NCBI GenBank assembly: GCA_963728875.1
Contig: CAVSLJ010000002.1
Coordinates: 496,001-560,000 of the forward strand
DNA: 64,000 nucleotides
Direction: 5' to 3'
Origin: DASUPK01 sp963728875
GTDB lineage: Bacteria; Actinomycetota; Thermoleophilia; Solirubrobacterales; 70-9
Below, piece after piece: positions 27,226 to 36,154 of the stretch (position 1 is the first letter of the stretch; each line of letters begins with the position of its first letter). Under the pieces are notes generated by a model, which was given only the letters and a program-made list of their open reading frames with translations, ran no database searches and was not told the origin of the DNA. The translations under genes were made by a program, and so were the position numbers.

Positions 27226-29000
27226 CCCAGGAGATCGTCGATGCCGTCAAGATGCTCGAGCAGGAGAAGGGAATCGCGGCTGACACCCTGATGGACGCCC
27301 TTCAGGACGCGCTGCTCTCCGCCTACAAGAAGACCCCCGGCGCCGCCAAGTACGCCAAGGTCGAGCTCGACCACGGAAGCGCCGACTTCCGCGTCTACGA
27401 GCTGATCGTTCCGGAGGACCTCGAGAAGAGGTTGCTCGACGAGCAGTTCGAGGAGCAGCTCCAGGCCGCCGAGGCGGCCGAGGCCGCCGGCGAGCCGGTG
27501 CCGGAGATCCAGACGGCCGGCCCTTCGATCGACCCCGAGACGGGCGAGCGTCGGGAGCCCGAGGAGGAGGAGCTCGAGCCCGAGCGCCTCGAGCCCTACA
27601 TGGACCAGATCAAGACACAGGACGTCACTCCCGATGACTTCGGCCGCATCGCCGCCCAGACGGCCAAGCAGGTGATCCTCCAGCGGATTCGCGAGGCCGA
27701 GCGGGGCATGATGTTCGAGGAGTACAAGGACCGCGTCGGCGAGCTGGTGACCGGGATCATCCAGCAGTCCGACAACCGCTACACGCTGGTTCAGCTCCGC
27801 GAGCGAGTCGAGGCTCTCCTGCCGCGCTCCGAGCAGGTCTACAACGAGCGCTACGACCACGGCATGCGCGTCAAGGCCGTGATCACCGACGTCTCGGCCG
27901 ACACCAAGGGACCGAGCATCGTCGTCTCGCGCCGCAACCCGGAACTGATCAAGAAGCTCTTCGAGCTCGAGGTCCCCGAGATCGCCGACAAGCTGGTCGA
28001 GATCACCGGCGTCGCCCGCGAGCCGGGCTGGCGCTCGAAGATCGCCGTCGTCTCGCACGCCGACGGTGTCGACCCGGTGGGCGCCTGCGTCGGGCCGCGA
28101 GGCTCGCGCGTCCGCATGGTCGTCTCCGAGCTCCGCGGCGAGAAAATCGACATCATTCCCTACAACGAGGAGCCCGCCCGCTTCGTCGCGAAGGCGCTCT
28201 CCCCGGCCCGCGTCCGCGAGGTGCTCGTCGACGACGAGACCAAGGAGGCGACGGTGATCGTCCCCGACGACCAGCTGTCGCTGGCGATCGGGCGCGACGG
28301 CCAGAACGCTCGCCTCGCCGCGCGTCTGACCGGCTGGAAGGTGGACATCACCTCCGAGACGGACTTCGCGCAGCAGGAGGAGGACATCGAGTACGAGGGC
28401 GAGGAGGCCGCGGACGGCCGCTGCATGGCCGTGATGACCACCGGGCGCCGCTGCCCGAACGCCGCCCTGCAGGGCTCCCAGTTCTGCGGCCTGCCGCAGC
28501 ACCAGGCGCTCGCCCGCTTCAGCACCAACCAGGTCGCGGTGCTGAGCCCGCTGAGCGACGAGGAGGTCGCGACGCTGGCCGCCGGCGACGACGACGGTCA
28601 GATCAAGACGATCGTCGAGAAGGCCGAGAGCCAGTTCGACGAGAGCGCCGAGCCTGAGGCCGAGGAGGAGGAGGCTCCCGCTGAGGAGACGCCCGCCGAG
28701 GAGGAGGCCCCCGCCGAGAAGGATGCTCCTGCCGAGGAGGAAGCCCCGGCAGAGGAGGAGCCCGCCGCCGAGGCCGAGGAGCAGACCGTTCCCAAGGAGG
28801 GCGACGACGCCGAGGGCCCGGAGCAGAACCTCGAGCCCGAGTCCGATGACGAGAACGAGCGCGGCGAGTCCGCGGAGGGTTCGGAGGACGGCGGCGAGCC
28901 CGCCGCCGAGGAGTCCGAGGAGTCCGAGGAGTCCGAAACGGTCACGCAGACGGCGGCCACGAACACCGCCGCCGGATCAGAGGAGCCGAAGAGCGAGTAG
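27222..29000 (+). CDS. nusA: Transcription termination/antitermination factor NusA, with extra zinc-finger-like and acidic C-terminal parts
   Basis: A 592-residue NusA. The N-terminal RNAP-binding domain is interrupted at about 68-130 by an acidic Ala/Glu-rich insertion not seen in typical NusA. The S1 domain (about 205-275) and the tandem KH domains (GACVGPRGSRVRMV near 287, IGRDGQNARLAARLTGW near 357) are intact. After residue 385 comes a short Cys/His motif, C401-x9-C411-x10-C422-x4-H427, that looks like a zinc-binding fold. A roughly 130-residue tail of E/A/P/S repeats follows. The usual AR repeats are absent. The stop shares one base with the infB start. Confidence 0.94.
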   Translation: MTQEIVDAVKMLEQEKGIAADTLMDALQDALLSAYKKTPGAAKYAKVELDHGSADFRVYELIVPEDLEKRLLDEQFEEQLQAAEAAEAAGEPVPEIQTAGPSIDPETGERREPEEEELEPERLEPYMDQIKTQDVTPDDFGRIAAQTAKQVILQRIREAERGMMFEEYKDRVGELVTGIIQQSDNRYTLVQLRERVEALLPRSEQVYNERYDHGMRVKAVITDVSADTKGPSIVVSRRNPELIKKLFELEVPEIADKLVEITGVAREPGWRSKIAVVSHADGVDPVGACVGPRGSRVRMVVSELRGEKIDIIPYNEEPARFVAKALSPARVREVLVDDETKEATVIVPDDQLSLAIGRDGQNARLAARLTGWKVDITSETDFAQQEEDIEYEGEEAADGRCMAVMTTGRRCPNAALQGSQFCGLPQHQALARFSTNQVAVLSPLSDEEVATLAAGDDDGQIKTIVEKAESQFDESAEPEAEEEEAPAEETPAEEEAPAEKDAPAEEEAPAEEEPAAEAEEQTVPKEGDDAEGPEQNLEPESDDENERGESAEGSEDGGEPAAEESEESEESETVTQTAATNTAAGSEEPKSE

Positions 29001-31255
29001 TGGCGAAGAAGCGCGTACATGAGATCGCCAAGGCCCAGGGCCTGACCAGCAAGGAGCTGCTCGCCAAGCTCAAGGCCGCCGGGGTCGAGGCCAAGGCCGC
29101 CCAGTCGAGCGTCGAGGAGTCCGATGCCCTCGCGGCTTTGAAGGGTTCCGGGGACGGCGGCTCCGCCACGGCGACCGCAACCAAGGCGAAGGCGCCGGCG
29201 AAGCCGGCCAAGAAGGCACCGGCACCGAAGGCCGACGGAGGCTCCACCGGTACGAAGTCGTCGCCCGCAAAGCCCGCCGACGGATCCACCGGCGGGGATG
29301 GAGCGTCCGCGCCTTCCAAGAAGGGCCCCGCAAAGAAGCGCCGTCGCGTCGTCATCGACTCTCAGGCAGCCCGTCGCGACCACATCGCCAAGACCCAGCC
29401 ACCGCCGCGACCGCCACGCCGCCGCGGCGGCCGCCGCCGCCGCCCGCTGCTGGAGGAGCCCAGCGACAAGGAACTGAAGCAGCCAGAGGAGCAGCCGGCG
29501 ATCAAGGTCAATTCCGGCGCCACCGTCCGCGAGGTCGCCGAGAGCCTGGGGCTGTCCGCGGCAGAGGTGATCAAGGCGCTGATGAAGGAGGGAGAGATGG
29601 CGACTCTCACCCAGACGCTCACGGACGAGTCCGTCGAATCGATCGCCAAGCAGTTCGACCGCGAGATCGAGATAGTCACCACCGCCGACGAGGAGGTCGA
29701 GGCCCCGGTCGTCGAGGAGGACGACGAGGGCGACCTCGCCGCCCGCCCGCCGGTCATCACCGTGATGGGCCACGTCGATCACGGCAAGACCTCCCTGCTC
29801 GACGCGATCCGCCAGACGCAGGTCGCGGAGGGGGAGGCCGGAGGGATCACCCAGCACATCGGCGCGTATCAGGTGGCCCATGACGGCAAGACGCTCACCT
29901 TCCTGGACACGCCGGGTCACGAGGCCTTCACCGCGATGCGGGCCCGTGGCGCCAGCGTCACGGACGTCGCGGTCATCGTCGTCGCCGCTGACGACGGCGT
30001 CATGCCGCAGACCGTTGAGGCGATCGACCACGCGCGCGCGGCCGGCGTGCCGATCCTCGTCGCCGTCAACAAGGTCGACAAGGAGGGCGCGGACCCGAAC
30101 CGCGTCCGCACCGAGCTTGCCCAGCATGATCTGAATCCGGAGGAGTGGGGCGGCGACACCGTCTACGCCGACGTTTCGGCGAAGACCAAGGACGGCCTCG
30201 ACAACCTGCTCGAGATGATCACCCTGGTCACGGACCTCGAGGAGTTGGGGGCCAACCCCGACGCCCCTGCCTCAGGCACGGTGGTGGAGGCAGAGCTCGA
30301 CCCCGGCCGTGGTCCCGTCACCGGTGTCCTGGTTCAGCGCGGCACCCTCCGTGTCGGCGACGCGGTCGTCGCCGGACCGGTGTGGGGCAAGGTCCGGGCG
30401 ATGCTCGACGACAAGGGCGAGCGCGTCCAGGAGGCCACCCCCGGAACCCCGGTCGAGGTCCTCGGCTTCGACGGAGTCAGCGAAGCCGGCGAGCGCGTTC
30501 AGGTCGTTGAGAACGAGCGCAAGGCCCGAGCCATGGCCCAGGAGCGCGAGACTCGGCTCAAGACCGAGCAGCTCGCCCGCCGCCAGGCTCGCAAGGTCAC
30601 CCTGGAGGAGGTCTTCCAGAGGGCCAGCGAGGGCCAGCTCAAGGAGCTCAACATCGTGCTCAAGGCAGACGTCTCCGGCTCGCTGGAGGCGCTCCAGGAC
30701 GAGATCGCGAAGCTGCCGCAGGAGCAGGTCCCGGTCAACGTCATCCACGCCCAGACCGGCGGGATCAACGAGTCCGACGTGATGCTGGCCGCCGCTTCCG
30801 ACGCCGTGATCATCGGCTTCAACGTCCGGCCGCTCGCCGACGCCCGCCGCGCCGCCGAGCAGGAGGGCATCGACATCCGCACCTACACGGTGATCTACAA
30901 GGTCACCGAGGAGCTCCGCGCGGCGATGGAGGGCATGCTCGAGCCCGAGGAGGTCGAGGAGGACCTCGGCCAGGCCGAGGTCAAGCAGACCTTCAAGGCC
31001 TCGAGGGTCGGCACGATCGCCGGCTGCCTGGTCACCGACGGCAAGGTCACCCGCAACGCCAACACCCGCCTGGTCCGCGACGGCACCATCATCTGGACCG
31101 GCAGGGTCGGCTCGCTGCGGCGCTTCAAGGACGATGTCGCCGAGGTGGAGGAGGGCCAAGAGTGCGGGATCGTGCTCGAGGGCTTCGCCGACATCAAGGA
31201 GGGCGACGTCCTCGAGTTCTTCGAGACCAGGCAGGTTGAGAAGACGCTCGAGTAG
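29000..31255 (+). CDS. infB: Translation initiation factor IF-2
   Basis: A 751-residue IF-2 that brings initiator tRNA to the 30S subunit. The N-terminus has an IF2_N helix bundle (KKRVHEIAKAQGLTSKELLAKL), a Lys/Ala/Pro-rich linker with an arginine cluster, then a second IF2_N domain (VREVAESLGLSAAEVIKALMKEG). The G domain begins near residue 255 with GHVDHGKTS, DTPGHEAF and NKVDK, followed by domains II-IV. The GTG start shares one base with the nusA stop (TAGTG). Confidence 0.96.
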   Translation: MAKKRVHEIAKAQGLTSKELLAKLKAAGVEAKAAQSSVEESDALAALKGSGDGGSATATATKAKAPAKPAKKAPAPKADGGSTGTKSSPAKPADGSTGGDGASAPSKKGPAKKRRRVVIDSQAARRDHIAKTQPPPRPPRRRGGRRRRPLLEEPSDKELKQPEEQPAIKVNSGATVREVAESLGLSAAEVIKALMKEGEMATLTQTLTDESVESIAKQFDREIEIVTTADEEVEAPVVEEDDEGDLAARPPVITVMGHVDHGKTSLLDAIRQTQVAEGEAGGITQHIGAYQVAHDGKTLTFLDTPGHEAFTAMRARGASVTDVAVIVVAADDGVMPQTVEAIDHARAAGVPILVAVNKVDKEGADPNRVRTELAQHDLNPEEWGGDTVYADVSAKTKDGLDNLLEMITLVTDLEELGANPDAPASGTVVEAELDPGRGPVTGVLVQRGTLRVGDAVVAGPVWGKVRAMLDDKGERVQEATPGTPVEVLGFDGVSEAGERVQVVENERKARAMAQERETRLKTEQLARRQARKVTLEEVFQRASEGQLKELNIVLKADVSGSLEALQDEIAKLPQEQVPVNVIHAQTGGINESDVMLAAASDAVIIGFNVRPLADARRAAEQEGIDIRTYTVIYKVTEELRAAMEGMLEPEEVEEDLGQAEVKQTFKASRVGTIAGCLVTDGKVTRNANTRLVRDGTIIWTGRVGSLRRFKDDVAEVEEGQECGIVLEGFADIKEGDVLEFFETRQVEKTLE

Positions 31256-31257
31256 CG

Positions 31258-31557
31258 GTGAGCGCGTTCGTCGAGCTGATCGAGATTCGCCTGCACTTCG
31301 GTGAGGTCCAGGATCTGAAGGGGAAGCGCAAGCTCGTCAAGTCGCTGAAGGATTCGCTTCGCCAGCGCTTCGGGGCGTCGGTCGCGGAGATCGACGGCCA
31401 TGACAAGTGGCAGCGGTCCACCCTGCTCTGTGCGCTGGTGGGCGACGGCGAGGTCTCCGACCGTGCCGACGGCCTGGTCCGGTTCGTGGAGAGCCGAGTG
31501 CCGGAGGGCTGCTCATTCGAGCGGGACCTGCTCAGCCTGAGCGACATCCGGGGGTGA
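31258..31557 (+). CDS. DUF503 family protein
   Basis: A 99-residue protein of the DUF503 (YlxP-like) family, often encoded between infB and rbfA in Gram-positive bacteria. The segment LKGKRKLVKSLKDSLRQRFGASVAEIDGHDKWQR is typical. It is thought to be linked to ribosome maturation by context only; no biochemical role is assigned. The GTG start follows the infB stop after 2 nt. Confidence 0.88.
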   Translation: MSAFVELIEIRLHFGEVQDLKGKRKLVKSLKDSLRQRFGASVAEIDGHDKWQRSTLLCALVGDGEVSDRADGLVRFVESRVPEGCSFERDLLSLSDIRG

Positions 31558-31619
31558 TCAGGCCCGCTTCGAAGTGCTGCAGGGGCAGGTGTTCTCCATG
31601 TAGGGTCGGTCCATAAGGG

Positions 31620-31641
31620 GAGGCGAGGGACCGCCTCTTTT
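31620..31641 (+). terminator. Candidate intrinsic terminator after the nusA-infB operon
   Basis: GAGGCG (31620-31625) pairs with CGCCTC (31632-31637) around a 6-nt loop, and four T follow. It lies 60 nt after the DUF503 stop and 49 nt before the next start, so it could also act in the leader of that gene. Confidence 0.5.
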
Positions 31642-31689
31642 GCGAGAAGAGGCCGCCTGGGACGTGCGGTCCCCAAGACGGGAGAAGAC

Positions 31690-32235
31690 ATGTTCAAGAG
31701 GCTGAAGGGCCTACGGCCCAGCCCGGCGATGATCGTTGCCGTAGTGGCTTTGGTCGCCGCGCTCGGTGGCACCGCCATTGCGGGCGGCGTCCTCAACAAG
31801 AAGAAGGTCAACAAGATCATCACCAACAGAGCACCGGGTCTCGATGTGAATAGCGCCAAGAAGGCCGATGACGCGGCCAAGCTCAGCGGCACGGCTGCCG
31901 GCGGGTTCCAGCGTTTCTGCGAACCCGGCGCGATTAAGGGCACGCTGGTGATCCAGACCTCGGCTGCGACGCCAGCCGCGTTCACGAATGTGACCGGGTT
32001 CAATTGCTCGCTGCCCGGGAACACGACATCGTCGGTTCAGATCAAGCGCAACGGACTTGGCGACTACACCGTCAAGTTCCTGAACGGAGCCGGAGGAAGC
32101 GGCAGCGCGGTGATCTCGGCCAACAACCTGGCCACCGCGACCCAGAACCTCAATGCGGAATCGGATGGGACTGCCGGAGAGTTCCATGTCCAGACCAGTG
32201 CCGAGCCCGCGACTTGGTCGCTGATCGCATTCTGA
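31690..32235 (+). CDS. Secreted or membrane-anchored hypothetical protein, Thermoleophilia type
   Basis: A 181-residue protein. The N-terminus PSPAMIVAVVALVAALGGTAIAGG is a hydrophobic segment I know as recurrent in Thermoleophilia exported proteins; it may be a signal peptide or an anchor. Next comes a Lys/Asn-rich linker (LNKKKVNKIITNRA) and a Gly/Ser/Thr-rich, beta-prone region with two cysteines, which resembles an extracellular jelly-roll-like domain. No function can be given. The ATG 31690 has GGGAG upstream. It splits the translation cluster between DUF503 and rbfA and has its own strong terminator, so it is probably an independent insert. Confidence 0.72.
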   Translation: MFKRLKGLRPSPAMIVAVVALVAALGGTAIAGGVLNKKKVNKIITNRAPGLDVNSAKKADDAAKLSGTAAGGFQRFCEPGAIKGTLVIQTSAATPAAFTNVTGFNCSLPGNTTSSVQIKRNGLGDYTVKFLNGAGGSGSAVISANNLATATQNLNAESDGTAGEFHVQTSAEPATWSLIAF

Positions 32236-32254
32236 TCTGACCGAGGACTCGCTG

Positions 32255-32285
32255 GAAACGGGGCGGCCATCGGCCGCCCCGTTTC
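32255..32285 (+). terminator. Strong hairpin terminator
   Basis: Fourteen perfect pairs (32255-32268 with 32272-32285) enclose a 3-nt loop ATC. The 3' arm ends in GTTTC, but no long T run follows, as is common in GC-rich actinobacteria. It separates the secreted protein gene from rbfA. Confidence 0.8.
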
Positions 32286-32315
32286 GTTGGTCTGGGGTCA
32301 CCCACGCTCGGCTGT

Positions 32316-32321
32316 TATCGT
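32316..32321 (+). promoter_or_regulatory. Possible -10 box for rbfA
   Basis: TATCGT ends 9 nt before the rbfA ATG. No Shine-Dalgarno sequence is seen, so a leaderless or nearly leaderless transcript is possible. Confidence 0.35.
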
Positions 32322-32330
32322 CGCCGGGCG

Positions 32331-32666
32331 ATGGGGACCGCCCGGATGCGGCGCGTCAATGAGGCGATTCGCGAGATCCTCGCCGACGCGATAGCGACTG
32401 AGCTGAAGGACCCGAGAATCGGATTCGTGACCGTGACCGAAGTTGACACCTCTCCCGACCTGCGCGCTGCGCGGGTTTACGTCAGCGTGCTCGGCTCCGA
32501 GGAGGAGCGGGAGAGCTCGCTCGCCGGCCTGCGCTCCTCGCACGGCGTCCTGCAAACGAAGATCGCGGCCGGCATGCGAATGAAGCGGACGCCGACCCTG
32601 ACCTTCGAATACGACGAGACGGTGGAGCGGGGGGACCGCATCACCCGCCTGCTCGAGGACGAATGA
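32331..32666 (+). CDS. rbfA: Ribosome-binding factor A
   Basis: A 111-residue KH-like cold-shock and 30S maturation factor. RMRRVNEAIREILADAIATELKDPRIGFVTVTEV is the typical N-terminal helix-strand segment and LRAARVYVSVLGS the central strand. ATG 32331 is the first start after the terminator. It is followed closely by nrnA, truB and ribF, the standard gene order. Confidence 0.95.
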   Translation: MGTARMRRVNEAIREILADAIATELKDPRIGFVTVTEVDTSPDLRAARVYVSVLGSEEERESSLAGLRSSHGVLQTKIAAGMRMKRTPTLTFEYDETVERGDRITRLLEDE

Positions 32667-32681
32667 CGGAATACCGAAGTC

Positions 32682-33665
32682 TTGACGAGCGACCTCGACC
32701 TAGTCGCAGAGGAAATCCGAGGGGGTGAGCGCTTCCTGCTCACGACGCACGAGAACCCGGACGGAGATGCGCTCGGCTCGCTGCTCGCGACCCAGCGGAT
32801 CCTCGAGGCGCTCGGCAAGGACTCGGTGATGTTCCTGGCCGCCAAGGAGTTCCCGTTGCCGGTCGAGTACCGGTTCCTGCCGCTCGATGAGGTCTTCCAC
32901 GAGCCGCCTGCCGACATCAGCGATCGCATCGTGATCTTCCTGGACTGCGGAAACATCGACCGGATGCCGCTCGACTTCCTCGAGGACGGCGAGAACAAGG
33001 TGATCAACATCGATCACCATCACGACAACACCCGCTTCGGCGCGATCAACCTGGTCGACGTCGACGCGTCATGCACGGCCGAGATCCTCTTCGACCTGGC
33101 GGGGCTGCTCGGCGTGGAGCTGACCCCCGAGATCGCGAACGCCCTCTACGTCGCCCTCGTCACCGACACCGGCAAGTTCATGTACGAGAACACCGACTCG
33201 CGCTCGCACCGGATGGCCGCGGGGCTGATCGAGGCCGGGGTGGAGGTCAACGACGTCTACCGGCGCCTCTACGAGCACGCTCCGATCGAGAAGCTCAAGC
33301 TGCTCGCGCACGCCCTCGAGAGGATCCAGATCGTCGATGACGGCCGCCTGGCCGTCACCTACATCTCCGCGGATGACTACGCCGCGACCGGCGCCAGCGA
33401 GGCCCTCACCGAGGGCGTCATCGACCATCTCCGAACGATCGACGGCACCGCCGCCGCCGCGGTCGTGCGAGATCAGGGCGAGGGAGGCCGCGCGGCCCGC
33501 AAGGTCAGCATGCGCTCCACGGACGGCAGCGTCGACGTCTCCGCGATCGCCAGGGTCCACGGTGGCGGCGGCCACCGCCGCGCCGCCGGATTCGGCACTG
33601 ACCTGCCCTACGAGCAGATCGTCGAGTTCCTGGTCGCCGAGATCGACTCTCAGCTCGAGAACTAG
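32682..33665 (+). CDS. nrnA: DHH/DHHA1 bifunctional oligoribonuclease / pAp phosphatase (NrnA-like)
   Basis: A 327-residue phosphoesterase that degrades very short RNA and may dephosphorylate 3'-phosphoadenosine 5'-phosphate. Motifs in order: TTHENPDGDALGS, FLDCGN, the DHH motif in NIDHHHDN, and the DHHA1 substrate motif VHGGGGHRRAAG near the end. The TTG start at 32682 gives the expected distance to the first motif. The position between rbfA and truB is conserved in actinobacteria. Confidence 0.93.
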   Translation: MTSDLDLVAEEIRGGERFLLTTHENPDGDALGSLLATQRILEALGKDSVMFLAAKEFPLPVEYRFLPLDEVFHEPPADISDRIVIFLDCGNIDRMPLDFLEDGENKVINIDHHHDNTRFGAINLVDVDASCTAEILFDLAGLLGVELTPEIANALYVALVTDTGKFMYENTDSRSHRMAAGLIEAGVEVNDVYRRLYEHAPIEKLKLLAHALERIQIVDDGRLAVTYISADDYAATGASEALTEGVIDHLRTIDGTAAAAVVRDQGEGGRAARKVSMRSTDGSVDVSAIARVHGGGGHRRAAGFGTDLPYEQIVEFLVAEIDSQLEN

Positions 33666-33670
33666 CGGCC

Positions 33671-34468
33671 GTGGCACAGGCGGAGCCGACCCCGGCCCGG
33701 GGGCTGCTGGTCGACAAGCCGGCCGGTGTCACGTCGCACGACGTGGTTGCCCGGATCCGACGCGAGCGCGGGGGGAAGGTGGGCCATGCCGGGACACTCG
33801 ATCCGTTCGCCACCGGCCTGCTGGTGGTGTTGCTCGGCAGGGCGACCCGCATGCAGCGCTACCTGCTCGAGCTTCCCAAGACCTATGTGGCGTCCGCACG
33901 GCTCGGCTGGCGCTCCTCCACCGGGGACCCTGACGGTGAGCTGGCGGAGACCGGCCGGATCCCCGAGCGGCTCGAGCTGCCGACCGGTGAGATCGAGCAG
34001 CGCGTGCCGATGACCTCGGCGGTCAAGGTCGATGGCGAGCGCCTCTACAAGAAGGCCCACCGCGGCGAGTCGGTGGAGACGCCGAGCCGGCGTGTCACCG
34101 TCCACCGGGCCGAGCTGCTCGAGAGCGATGCCGAGCGCGCGACCTTCGAGATCGAGTGCTCGTCCGGCACCTACATCCGCACCCTGATCGAGACGCTCGA
34201 GGACGCCTATTGCGAGACCCTGCGCCGCACCGCGATCGGCGAGCTGCCGGTCCCGGAGGGCGGGTCCCGGGTGATCTCGGTCGAGCAGCTGATGTCCTTC
34301 ATGCCCGAGTGGGATCTCACGGACGACGAGGCTGAAGCGGTGAGCCACGGGATCGCGGTGACGGGCGACGGCGCCGGTGGATGCAGGCGTCTCACCCACG
34401 ACGGGCGCCTGATCGCAGTCGCGCGCCCGGATGGTGAGAATCTCCAACCCGAGGTGGTGCTCGCATGA
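33671..34468 (+). CDS. truB: tRNA pseudouridine(55) synthase
   Basis: A 265-residue TruB that makes pseudouridine 55 in the T loop of tRNA. The catalytic Asp is in KVGHAGTLDPFATGLL, with GVTSHD before it and CSSGTYIRTL after. A PUA-like C-terminus is present (EAEAVSHGIAVTG, LIAVARPDG). It starts with GTG 5 nt after nrnA and overlaps ribF by 4 nt (ATGA). Confidence 0.95.
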   Translation: MAQAEPTPARGLLVDKPAGVTSHDVVARIRRERGGKVGHAGTLDPFATGLLVVLLGRATRMQRYLLELPKTYVASARLGWRSSTGDPDGELAETGRIPERLELPTGEIEQRVPMTSAVKVDGERLYKKAHRGESVETPSRRVTVHRAELLESDAERATFEIECSSGTYIRTLIETLEDAYCETLRRTAIGELPVPEGGSRVISVEQLMSFMPEWDLTDDEAEAVSHGIAVTGDGAGGCRRLTHDGRLIAVARPDGENLQPEVVLA

Positions 34469-35361
34469 CGATCCAGGTGACAAGGCTCCCCGACGCGACG
34501 CCGCGCGATCGCCATGTGGCGATCGGCGTCTTCGACGGTGTCCACAGGGGTCACCAGGCGGTGATCGACAAGGCGGATACGGTGCTGACCTTCGACCCCC
34601 ATCCGCTCAGCGTGATCAACCCGGACGCGGCGCCGAAGCTGATCATGCCCTTCGACGTCAAGCGCGACGTCATCGACGGGCTCGGCGTCGAGGAGCTCGT
34701 GGTGATTCCGTTCGACAAGGAGTTCATGAAGATCCCGGCCGAGGACTTCATCTCGAAGATCCTCGTCGAGCAGCTCGGCGCGAGGAAGGTCTCGGTGGGG
34801 GAGAACTTTCGCTTCGGCGCGAAGGCGAAGGGCACCCCTGAGATGCTCGCCGGCCGCGACGAGTTTGAGACCCGCATAGTCCCGCTGGTCGAGGTGGATG
34901 GTGAGACGGTCTCGTCCACGCGGGTGCGCGCCCTGGTGGCGGCGGGAGAGGTCGATGCGGCGATGCGCTGTCTCGGCGCCCCCTTCATGGTCGAGGGCAG
35001 GGTCGTCGAGGGCGATCAGCGTGGTCGCGAGCTGGGCTTCCCCACCGCAAACCTGGTGCCGGACGACCGCCTCGTCGTTCCCGGCCACGGCGTCTACGCG
35101 GCCTTCGCCAACGGGCACCCGGCTGCGGTCAACGTGGGGATCCGGCCGACCTTCGAGACCGGGAGGGGATTGCTGATCGAGTCGTACCTGATCGACTTCG
35201 ACGGCGATCTCTACGGCCAGAATCTCCGGGTCGCTTTCGTCAGCCGGCTCCGGGGAGAGAAGCGCTTTCCGAGCGTCGAGGACCTGATCGCACAGATGCA
35301 CAACGACGTCGACGAGGCCCGGCGGATCTGCGCCACCTACGAGTCTCGCGGGCCAGCATGA
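34465..35361 (+). CDS. ribF: Bifunctional riboflavin kinase / FAD synthetase
   Basis: A 298-residue enzyme. The N-terminal adenylyltransferase domain has FDGVHRGHQ and SSTRVRALV; the C-terminal kinase domain has RGRELGFPTANLVP and the NVGIRPTF segment. After HRGHQ the usual helix and following strand (about 13 residues between HQ and TFDPHP) are shortened to AVIDKADTVL, so the adenylyltransferase active-site neighbourhood is compressed compared with typical RibF. The kinase half looks normal. It overlaps truB and is followed by rpsO. Confidence 0.93.
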   Translation: MTIQVTRLPDATPRDRHVAIGVFDGVHRGHQAVIDKADTVLTFDPHPLSVINPDAAPKLIMPFDVKRDVIDGLGVEELVVIPFDKEFMKIPAEDFISKILVEQLGARKVSVGENFRFGAKAKGTPEMLAGRDEFETRIVPLVEVDGETVSSTRVRALVAAGEVDAAMRCLGAPFMVEGRVVEGDQRGRELGFPTANLVPDDRLVVPGHGVYAAFANGHPAAVNVGIRPTFETGRGLLIESYLIDFDGDLYGQNLRVAFVSRLRGEKRFPSVEDLIAQMHNDVDEARRICATYESRGPA

Positions 35362-35405
35362 ACGGCGGCTGCTCGGCTTCGCGTCCGCTGGCCGCCTGCG
35401 CTCGC

Positions 35406-35411
35406 TACCCT
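35406..35411 (+). promoter_or_regulatory. -10 box for a nearly leaderless rpsO transcript
   Basis: TACCCT ends 8 nt before the rpsO GTG at 35420. Confidence 0.35.
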
Positions 35412-35419
35412 GTCGCGTC

Positions 35420-35689
35420 GTGCCGTTGACGAAGGACAGAAAGCAGGAGCTGATCGGCAAGTACGGCCGGTCGGGCGAGGACACCGGCTCCGCCGAGGTC
35501 CAGGTCGCGTTGCTCACCGAGCGCATCAACGAGCTCACCGAGCACCTGCGCACCCACAGCAAGGACCATCACTCCCGCCGTGGCCTCCTGAAGATGGTCG
35601 GCAAGCGCCGGCGCATCCTTCGTTACCTGGAGAGCAACGACCTGGAGCGCTACCGCGCCTTGGTCGCGGATCTGGGCCTGCGGCGCTAG
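35420..35689 (+). CDS. rpsO: 30S ribosomal protein S15
   Basis: An 89-residue S15. The signature YGRSGEDTGSAEVQVALLTERINELTEHLRTHSKDHHSRRGLL is complete, followed by MVGKRRRILRYL. It binds 16S rRNA during early 30S assembly. The GTG start removes nothing from the usual N-terminus (MPLTKDRKQELI). In many bacteria rpsO directly precedes pnp; here four small genes on both strands separate them. Confidence 0.96.
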   Translation: MPLTKDRKQELIGKYGRSGEDTGSAEVQVALLTERINELTEHLRTHSKDHHSRRGLLKMVGKRRRILRYLESNDLERYRALVADLGLRR

Positions 35690-35697
35690 AGCCGCCC

Positions 35698-36153
35698 ATG
35701 GGCCTGATCGAAGCCGGCACGAAGGCACCGGACTTCTCGCTGCGCGACCAGGACGGCAACCAGGTCTCGCTATCGGACTTCGCAGGCCAAAAGCTGGTGC
35801 TGGTCTTCTACCCGCTCGACTTCAGCCCGGTCTGCACCGACCAGCTCAGCCTCTACCAGGAGGTGCTTTCGGAGCTCGAGGCGCAGGGGGCGAAGCTCGT
35901 CGGGATCAGCGTCGACAGCACCTACTGCCACGCGGCCTTCCGGGAGAAGCTCAACCTGACGATGCCGCTGCTGGCCGACTTCAACCCGAAGGGCGAGGTC
36001 TCCCAGGCCTACGGGGCCTGGATCGAGGGGGCGGGGATCAGCAACCGCTGCCTGGTGTTGATCGAGGACGGCGTGGTCAAATGGGCTCACGCCGCACCGA
36101 ACCCGGGCGAGATCCCCGGCGCCAACCTGATCTTCGACGCGCTCTCGGCCTGA
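35698..36153 (+). CDS. Peroxiredoxin (AhpC/TSA family)
   Basis: A 151-residue thioredoxin-fold peroxidase. The peroxidatic cysteine is C46 in YPLDFSPVCTDQL, in place of the common F-P-CT pattern. C77 and a Cys in SNRC are candidates for resolving residues, so it could work as a 1-Cys or atypical 2-Cys enzyme. The sequence resembles the AhpE/Bcp-like group. The ATG follows the rpsO stop by 8 nt. It converges with msrA with 1 nt between the stops; both repair or remove oxidants. Confidence 0.92.
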   Translation: MGLIEAGTKAPDFSLRDQDGNQVSLSDFAGQKLVLVFYPLDFSPVCTDQLSLYQEVLSELEAQGAKLVGISVDSTYCHAAFREKLNLTMPLLADFNPKGEVSQAYGAWIEGAGISNRCLVLIEDGVVKWAHAAPNPGEIPGANLIFDALSA

Positions 36154-36154
36154 G

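Noticed and set aside
28640..28960. Tandem-looking GAGGAGGCxCC repeats at the end of nusA
   Set aside because: They encode the acidic E/A/P tail in frame with mixed codons; coding low complexity rather than a DNA repeat element.
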